From: Mesorhizobium norvegicum | Lineage (GTDB): Bacteria; Pseudomonadota; Alphaproteobacteria; Rhizobiales; Rhizobiaceae | Direction: 5' to 3' | Assembly (NCBI RefSeq): GCF_004919685.1 | Contig: NZ_SMYZ01000065.1 | Location: 1 to 49,072, forward strand | DNA: 49,072 bases | Part shown: positions 44,483 to 49,072 of the stretch, in pieces | How the letters are laid out: each line of letters begins with the position of its first letter | How positions within the stretch are numbered: the first letter of the stretch is position 1 | The notes under the pieces: model-generated | The model's database searches: none | What the model saw: the letters and a program-made list of their open reading frames with translations, nothing else | Told to the model about the DNA's origin: nothing | Translations under genes and position numbers: made by a program

Positions 44483-44641
44483 GGCGATTGCTCCGGTGCT
44501 GATGCCTGGTCTCGAACCTGTGGTTCGCGCGAACAGGAAGATAGAACGACCGCGGATTCAATCCAGATGGATTGCGCTCTATCGGCAGCAACGCAGAGGG
44601 CGGCCGGCAGTCGCCCGCCGCCCCCTGTGCGCGACGCCTTC

Positions 44642-45640
44642 CTAGAACACGCCGCGGTCGTTGCTCCGCTGGTCGTCTTCCGCCAGATGCGGTTGGTAGA
44701 TTCCCGTCCGCGCCGTTCGCCGCCAGGGCCGGGCCGGGTCTCCCGGATTGCTGTCGATATCGGCGACGGCAATCGCGGGGGCTCCATCGGCTGGGCATTG
44801 CGCCGCCCAGCGGCCGCCGGGGGCAACGATTCCCGAAGGCGCAGTCAGGCTGTGTTGCGCGGGGATCGAGAAACTCGCCCAATAATTGTTGCTTGCCGCG
44901 TGTCCTTGCATCTCGACGGCGAAAGCCGGGCCATCGGCGGCAGTGATTGTCGAGAACAGGACGCAGTCGACATCGAGCCTCTCATAGTCGATGAAAATCT
45001 CGGGAAAGTGCGCTTCCATGCCGAGCGTGCAGCCGAAGCGGAGCCCGTCGACCTCGAACGTCACCGGGGTCGAACCCGGCGTGTACATGAAGGAGATCTT
45101 GGTGTTCGACAGCATGCGCTCGTCATAGCGCGTGACCAGTTCGCCGCGATCGGAGACGACATACAAGCTGTTGTGCGGCCGGCGCGGCTGGCTGAGTTGA
45201 TGCACCGACCCGAAGACCGTCCACAGTCCAAGTTCGCGCGCAAGTGCTGTCGTCGCCTCAAGTTCCTCGCGCAGCACCGTCCATTCGAACCGGCTCCAAT
45301 CGGCCGGCCCGATATGTTCGCGGCCGCTGGCCGACATGATGCGCTTGTTGGGAGAGCAGGTCGCGCCTTCGGGAAAGTGCAGCAGTCTCGCGCCCGCCTG
45401 CCGGGCCTCCCGCATCAGGCGTCGCATCTCCAACCCGCTGTCGCGCAGTTTGCCGATGTCGCGCGGGTCGTCATGGACGGTGCTTTGCGCCACGGCCAAT
45501 CGAACCGATCTCACTTCGGGCGCCGCATCATCCGGCGCGCCGCGGTGAAAATGCCTGAGAGCGGCCGTGTAGGACTCGCCTGTCCTGGCAGCGCGAGCCC
45601 GCACACGACGTTTGAAATTTACGTTTTGGGTCATTGTCAT
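44642..45640 (-). CDS. Nitrilase-fold (carbon-nitrogen hydrolase) protein without the usual active-site Cys
   Basis: A 332-residue protein. From residue 47 it follows the carbon-nitrogen hydrolase fold: E91 in HFPEGA is the first triad residue. The lysine block, usually YxK, reads YDERML (E174 in the Lys place), and the cysteine block, usually ICYDxxFPE, reads LGMEAHFPE, with Gly (207) in the Cys place and a Cys (204) three residues before. Ordinary nitrilase or amidase chemistry is therefore doubtful. The N-terminal RRVRARAARTGESYTAALRH (11-30) is an extra basic segment not part of the fold. The ATG at 45640 precedes MTMTQNVNF; a SnoaL-like gene lies downstream. Confidence 0.78.
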   Translation of the reverse strand: MTMTQNVNFKRRVRARAARTGESYTAALRHFHRGAPDDAAPEVRSVRLAVAQSTVHDDPRDIGKLRDSGLEMRRLMREARQAGARLLHFPEGATCSPNKRIMSASGREHIGPADWSRFEWTVLREELEATTALARELGLWTVFGSVHQLSQPRRPHNSLYVVSDRGELVTRYDERMLSNTKISFMYTPGSTPVTFEVDGLRFGCTLGMEAHFPEIFIDYERLDVDCVLFSTITAADGPAFAVEMQGHAASNNYWASFSIPAQHSLTAPSGIVAPGGRWAAQCPADGAPAIAVADIDSNPGDPARPWRRTARTGIYQPHLAEDDQRSNDRGVF

Positions 45641-45665
45641 GGCCTTTCACGTTCCGGATGGCGTT

Positions 45666-45754
45666 CCCCAGCAACCACATCCGAAACGGTCGGACCAAGA
45701 CAGCGGCCTGAGACTGGAAAGCCCCTTTGCCTCCGTTGAAAGACCGTGCTGGGG
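45666..45754. repeat. Short inverted repeat in the gap 45641-45863
   Basis: CCCCAGCA (45666-45673) and TGCTGGGG (45747-45754) are perfect complements 73 bases apart. The 223-base gap between the nitrilase-fold gene and the LysR gene shows no ORF with a ribosome site or recognisable protein, so it is likely promoter and leader sequence. Confidence 0.3.
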
Positions 45755-45863
45755 ACAGTCCCTGGAGGTTCGGCGCAGGCCACGCCGTGGAGAATGATGC
45801 CGATGCTGTCCTGCTTCGTCAACTAGGTACGCAACAGATCCTGGCCGATCGAAAAGCTCACAT

Positions 45864-46757
45864 CTAGTCCCGGTAGCGCAGCGCGTCGACCAGTAGCGAG
45901 AAGGCGGGTGTCGCCTGCCGGCGGCTGGGGTAATAGAGGTGGTAGCCGGGGAAGGGCGCGCACCAGTCGGCGAGCACCCGCACCAGCCGGCCGTCGGCCA
46001 GATAGGCTGTCACCTGGTCCTCGGGCAGATAGGCAAGAGCCAATCCGGCAAGCACGGCATTCAACCGCAGTGCGGCTGTGTTGAACACCAGCTGGCCCTC
46101 GACCCGCACCTTCAGTTCGCGTCCGGCCTTCTCGAACTCCCACGCATAGAGCCCGCCATAGGTCGGCAGCCGCAGATTAATGCAATTGTGGTCGGTCAGG
46201 TCCTGCGGCACGCGCGGCTTCGGCCGCGTGGCGAAATAGGCCGGCGCCCCGACCACCGCCATGCGCATGTCAGGGCCGATGCGCACCGCGATCATGTCGC
46301 GCGCCACCTGTTCGCCGAGCCGCACGCCGGCGTCGTAGCGCTCGGCGACGATGTCGGTCAGGCCGTAATCGACGATGATCTCTATCCTGATGTCGGGATA
46401 GTCCGGCAACAGCCTTGATATCGCAGGCCACAGGATCGCATCGGCTGCGTGCTCGCCGGCGGTGATGCGGATGGTGCCGGCGGGCTTTTCCCGCAAGGCG
46501 CTGAGCGCGGCGAGCTCTGTCTCGATCTCGTCGAGCCTCGGCCCGACGGTGCGAGCCAAACGCTCGCCGGCTTCGGTCGGCGAGACGCTGCGCGTGGTGC
46601 GGGTCAGAAGCCTCACGCCCAGCCGTTCCTCCAGCGCGCGCACCGTATGGCTGAGCGCCGATTGGGAAACGCCGAGCTTGGCCGCCGCCCTGGTGAAGCT
46701 CTCTTCACGCGCGACGGCGAGGAAGGCGGTCAGCTCGTTCAGATTGTCTCGCGGCAT
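45864..46757 (-). CDS. LysR family transcriptional regulator
   Basis: A 297-residue LysR regulator: LNELTAFLAVAREESFTRAA and AKLGVSQSALSHTVRALEER form the winged helix-turn-helix, followed by a sensing domain with PDYPDIRIEIIVDYGLTDIV. The start ATG lies about 155 bases from the divergent cupin gene. In many proteobacteria the same layout, LysR gene with divergent cupin, carrier and aldo/keto reductase genes, is seen, and the regulator controls the set. Confidence 0.93.
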   Translation of the reverse strand: MPRDNLNELTAFLAVAREESFTRAAAKLGVSQSALSHTVRALEERLGVRLLTRTTRSVSPTEAGERLARTVGPRLDEIETELAALSALREKPAGTIRITAGEHAADAILWPAISRLLPDYPDIRIEIIVDYGLTDIVAERYDAGVRLGEQVARDMIAVRIGPDMRMAVVGAPAYFATRPKPRVPQDLTDHNCINLRLPTYGGLYAWEFEKAGRELKVRVEGQLVFNTAALRLNAVLAGLALAYLPEDQVTAYLADGRLVRVLADWCAPFPGYHLYYPSRRQATPAFSLLVDALRYRD

Positions 46758-46911
46758 TCATGAGCCCTTCTCATAAGTACATGCCGGTTATAGCAGCTAA
46801 TCACGGGCAATCGCAGGCCCTAAATTGGCATCATCACAATTGGGCGCCCAAACTCGGCGGCCCTGAGGACCGGCCGCAGTGTCCTGCCTGGCGCAGACGA
46901 AGGGAAAGACC

Positions 46912-47307
46912 ATGGATATCAAGCGAAGCGGCTCTCAAGCTTCGGCCAAGGGACCGGGCGACTGGTTCACCGGCACGGTGCGCATCGACCCGCTGTTCCA
47001 AGCCATCGCACCGGCCCGTGCGGCCGGCAACGCCGTCACCTTCGAGCCCGGTGCGCGCACAGCCTGGCACACCCATCCGCTCGGCCAGTTGCTGATCGTC
47101 ACCGCCGGCTGCGGCCGCGTGCAGCGCGAGGGCGGCCCGGTCGAGGAAATCTGGCCCGGCGACGTAGTCCGCTTCGAGCCGGGCGAAAAGCACTGGCATG
47201 GTGCAGCACCCACCACCGCCATGACCCACATCGCCATCCAGGAAGCGCTCGACGGCAAGGCGGTCGACTGGATGGAGCACGTCAGCGACGCGCAGTACCA
47301 GGCCTGA
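46912..47307 (+). CDS. Cupin domain protein
   Basis: A 131-residue single-cupin protein. GARTAWHTHPLGQLLIVTAG and GDVVRFEPGEKHWHGAAP are the two cupin motifs, with a metal-binding set of His residues (HTHP and the later HWH). ATG at 46912 has GAAGGGAAAG upstream and is preferred over one at 46879. It is the first gene of a set with an MFS carrier and an aldo/keto reductase. Related cupins act in quinone or aldehyde stress; this is by family association. Confidence 0.88.
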   Translation: MDIKRSGSQASAKGPGDWFTGTVRIDPLFQAIAPARAAGNAVTFEPGARTAWHTHPLGQLLIVTAGCGRVQREGGPVEEIWPGDVVRFEPGEKHWHGAAPTTAMTHIAIQEALDGKAVDWMEHVSDAQYQA

Positions 47308-47324
47308 TCGCCGGAGCCAGCAGA

Positions 47325-48740
47325 ATGTCCACGCCCGCACCGCACAAGACGGCCATCCTGGCGATCATCCTCGTCAGCTACGTGATGATCGTGCTCGATA
47401 CCTCGATCGTGCTCACCGGCCTGCCGAAGATCCATCAGGGCCTGGGCTTCACCGATGCCGGGCTGGCATGGGTGCAGAGCGCCTATACCTTGACTTTCGG
47501 CGGCTTCCTGCTGCTGGGGGCACGGGCGGGCGACATTCTGGGCCGTAGGCTGATGCTCATCGTCGGCCTCGCTCTGTTCACGCTCGCCTCGCTGGCGATC
47601 GGTGCTGCGCAATCAGCGGCCTGGATGATCAGCGCGCGGGCCATCCAGGGCCTTGGCGCCGCCATCTTGGCACCGTCGACGCTGGCACTTCTGCAGACCA
47701 CCTTCGCCGAGGGCTCCGAACGCACTCGCGCCGTGTCCTACTACAGCGCCGTGGCCGGTGTGGCGGCAAGCGTCGGCCTGGTGCTGGGCGGCGTGCTTGC
47801 CGACTGGATCTCCTGGCGCGTCGGCTTCTTCATCAATCTCCCTATCGGCATCGCGATGATCATCGCCGCACGCCGATACATCGTGGAAACCGAGCAGCGC
47901 GCTGGCCAGCTCGACATCGTCGGCGCCCTGACCTCGACCGTTGGCATGACGGCCCTTGTCTACGGCTTTATCCGCTCGGCCGACACTGGCTGGGCAAACG
48001 CGCCGGGACGATCGCGTCGCTGGCGGGCGCGGTGCTGCTGCTTGGCGTCTTCGTCGTCAACGAGTGGAACGCAAGCCAGCCGATCATGCCGCCGCGGTTG
48101 TTTGCCAGCCGCGAGCGCGCTGGCGGCATACGCCGCCCGCATCCTGTTCCTGGGCGCCATGATCGGCTTCTTTTTCTTCACCACGCAGTATCTGCAAGGG
48201 GTGCTCAACTACAGGGCATCGCTGACCGGCATGGCCTTCCTGCCGATGACGATGGTGAATTTCGCTGTGGCAATGGTCGTGCCGCAGCTGACCCGTAGGT
48301 TCGGCAATGGCCGGCTGCTCGCCTGCGGCCTCACGCTCTGCCTCGCGGGCATGGCGTGGCTGAGCCGCGCCTCGTTCGACACCAGCTACCTGACCGGTGT
48401 GGCGCTGCCGATGGTGCTGATCGGCGCGGGACAAGGCATGGCGCTCAGCCCGCTCACCACATCGGGCATTGCCGGCGTGGCGCCTGAGGATGCCGGCGCT
48501 GCCTCGGGCGTCGTCAACGTCGCTCATCAGCTCGGCAATTCGCTTGGCCTTGGCGTGCTCGTTGCCGTTGCGGCGGTGGGCGCCGGCGCGCTCGATGGCC
48601 GGGAGCTGCTCGCATACCGCGTCGGCACCGCGCTCACCGCCGGCTCCGCCATGCTGGCACTCGCACTGCTGATCGTCTGCGCGCTGATCGTGTGGCCCCG
48701 CAAGGCGGCGCAAGCGGTTGCGAGCGGCGCGAACGCCTGA
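47325..48740 (+). CDS. MFS transporter (DHA2 family) with two compensating frameshifts
   Basis: A 471-residue 14-span-type drug carrier (IVLTGLPKIHQGLGFTDAGL, GARAGDILGRRLMLIVGLAL, then GLGAAILAPSTLALLQT). From about 48003 to 48127 (residues 227-268) the frame reads arginine- and cysteine-rich nonsense, whereas frame +2 in the same stretch gives the family sequence LLLGVFVVNEWNASQPIMPP then RLFASRERAG. A two-base insertion near 48000 (GCGCC for GCC) and a one-base insertion near 48125 (GGCGGC for GGCGC) would explain it; the sum is three, so the ORF stays open. Sequencing error or real mutation cannot be told apart here. If real, the loop after span 6 to span 7 is altered and activity is doubtful. 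Confidence 0.85.
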   Translation: MSTPAPHKTAILAIILVSYVMIVLDTSIVLTGLPKIHQGLGFTDAGLAWVQSAYTLTFGGFLLLGARAGDILGRRLMLIVGLALFTLASLAIGAAQSAAWMISARAIQGLGAAILAPSTLALLQTTFAEGSERTRAVSYYSAVAGVAASVGLVLGGVLADWISWRVGFFINLPIGIAMIIAARRYIVETEQRAGQLDIVGALTSTVGMTALVYGFIRSADTGWANAPGRSRRWRARCCCLASSSSTSGTQASRSCRRGCLPAASALAAYAARILFLGAMIGFFFFTTQYLQGVLNYRASLTGMAFLPMTMVNFAVAMVVPQLTRRFGNGRLLACGLTLCLAGMAWLSRASFDTSYLTGVALPMVLIGAGQGMALSPLTTSGIAGVAPEDAGAASGVVNVAHQLGNSLGLGVLVAVAAVGAGALDGRELLAYRVGTALTAGSAMLALALLIVCALIVWPRKAAQAVASGANA

Positions 48741-48790
48741 GTGCCGGACATGGGGCGACAGCCTCAATAGGAATCGAAAGGAGAACAACA

Positions 48791-49072
48791 ATGCAAAAGC
48801 GCACACTTGGCACTAGCGGTCTCGAAGTCTCGGCTCTCGGACTCGGCTGCATGGGCATGACCTCGGTTTACGGGCCGCCGGCCGTGAGGGGCGATATGAT
48901 CTCGCTCATACGGACAGCCGTGGATCAAGGCGTCACCCTGTTCGATACGGCAGAGGCCTACGGCCCCTTTGTCAATGAGGAATTGGTCGGGGAAGCGCTG
49001 GCGCCGTTGCGGGACAGAGTGGTGATTGCCACGAAGTTCGGCTTCGACATCAATCTTGAGACGGGCCAGCGC
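48791..49072 (+). CDS. Aldo/keto reductase, 5' part (cut by window end)
   Basis: The first 94 codons of an aldo/keto reductase: MQKRTLGTSGLEVSALGLGC, GMTSVYG, and the catalytic Asp and Tyr in LFDTAEAYG. An upstream AAAGGAG lies eight bases before the ATG. The catalytic Lys block (VVIATKFGF) is also present; the His and NADPH-binding part lies beyond the window. The gene belongs to the cupin and MFS set under the divergent LysR regulator. It reduces aldehydes or ketones with NADPH, substrate unknown. Confidence 0.93.
   Translation, partial: MQKRTLGTSGLEVSALGLGCMGMTSVYGPPAVRGDMISLIRTAVDQGVTLFDTAEAYGPFVNEELVGEALAPLRDRVVIATKFGFDINLETGQR

Noticed and set aside
43943..45739. A 598-codon plus-strand open frame
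   Set aside because: It starts inside the dppF-type gene in another frame and runs antisense to the SnoaL-like and nitrilase-fold genes, both of which show family motifs.
45637..45822. A 61-codon minus-strand ORF in the gap before the LysR gene
   Set aside because: No ribosome site, no recognisable pattern, and it overlaps the likely promoter region of the nitrilase-fold gene.

Overview
The window reads as chromosome of a GC-rich alphaproteobacterium of the order Hyphomicrobiales, most like Mesorhizobium. The grounds are about 65% GC, many ABC uptake operons, LacI/LysR/AraC/TetR regulators beside catabolic genes, a CIRCE-controlled groESL pair, and dispersed GC-rich palindromic repeats of the rhizobial type. 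The genus is inferred from style, not from a marker gene. No tRNA, rRNA, CRISPR array, insertion sequence or phage gene was recognised.

Layout. 0.1-3.4 kb: a branched-chain amino-acid-type ABC transporter in which the second permease and first ATPase are one fused protein; its binding protein is not in the window. 3.5-3.8 kb: nested inverted repeats and a 47-residue membrane peptide. 3.8-9.1 kb: DUF763 protein, DUF2270 membrane protein, an MFS carrier with divergent LysR regulator, and an orphan Imm52-like immunity protein. 9.1-14.9 kb (minus strand): a ribose-type operon (permease, binding protein, ATPase, ribokinase, RbsD pyranase) ending in a PanB-like protein that seems to have lost the PanB metal ligands. 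15.2-17.8 kb: PhyH-type dioxygenase, divergent AraC regulator, ChaC-like gamma-glutamylcyclotransferase. 17.8-24.1 kb (minus): a LacI-controlled oligosaccharide system with binding protein, two permeases and a GH127 beta-L-arabinofuranosidase, but no ATPase.

24.1-27.1 kb: operators, repeats, a PAS-GGDEF diguanylate cyclase and five small genes. 27.2-29.4 kb: groES-groEL with promoter and CIRCE. 29.4-34.1 kb: two copies of a 118-bp palindromic element, a 52-residue basic protein whose 3' half is duplicated 2.9 kb away, 3-methyladenine glycosylase I, a short-chain dehydrogenase with divergent AraC regulator, a GYD protein and free-methionine-(R)-sulfoxide reductase. 34.1-36.0 kb: a YeiH-type exporter and a lower-GC gene with a variant P-loop. 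36.0-44.1 kb: a BetI-like TetR repressor diverging from a CocE/NonD hydrolase and a complete dipeptide-type ABC transporter, plausibly one uptake-plus-hydrolysis module. 44.1-49.1 kb: SnoaL-like protein, nitrilase-fold protein without the usual active-site cysteine, and a LysR regulator diverging from cupin, MFS and aldo/keto reductase genes; the MFS gene carries two compensating frameshifts.

Overall this is an accessory-rich catabolic and transport region. I found no clear new defence or mobile system. The best leads are the PanB-like protein in the ribose operon, the nitrilase-fold protein with altered active site, the fused LivM-LivG with a degenerate ABC signature, the orphan immunity protein, and the variant P-loop gene.
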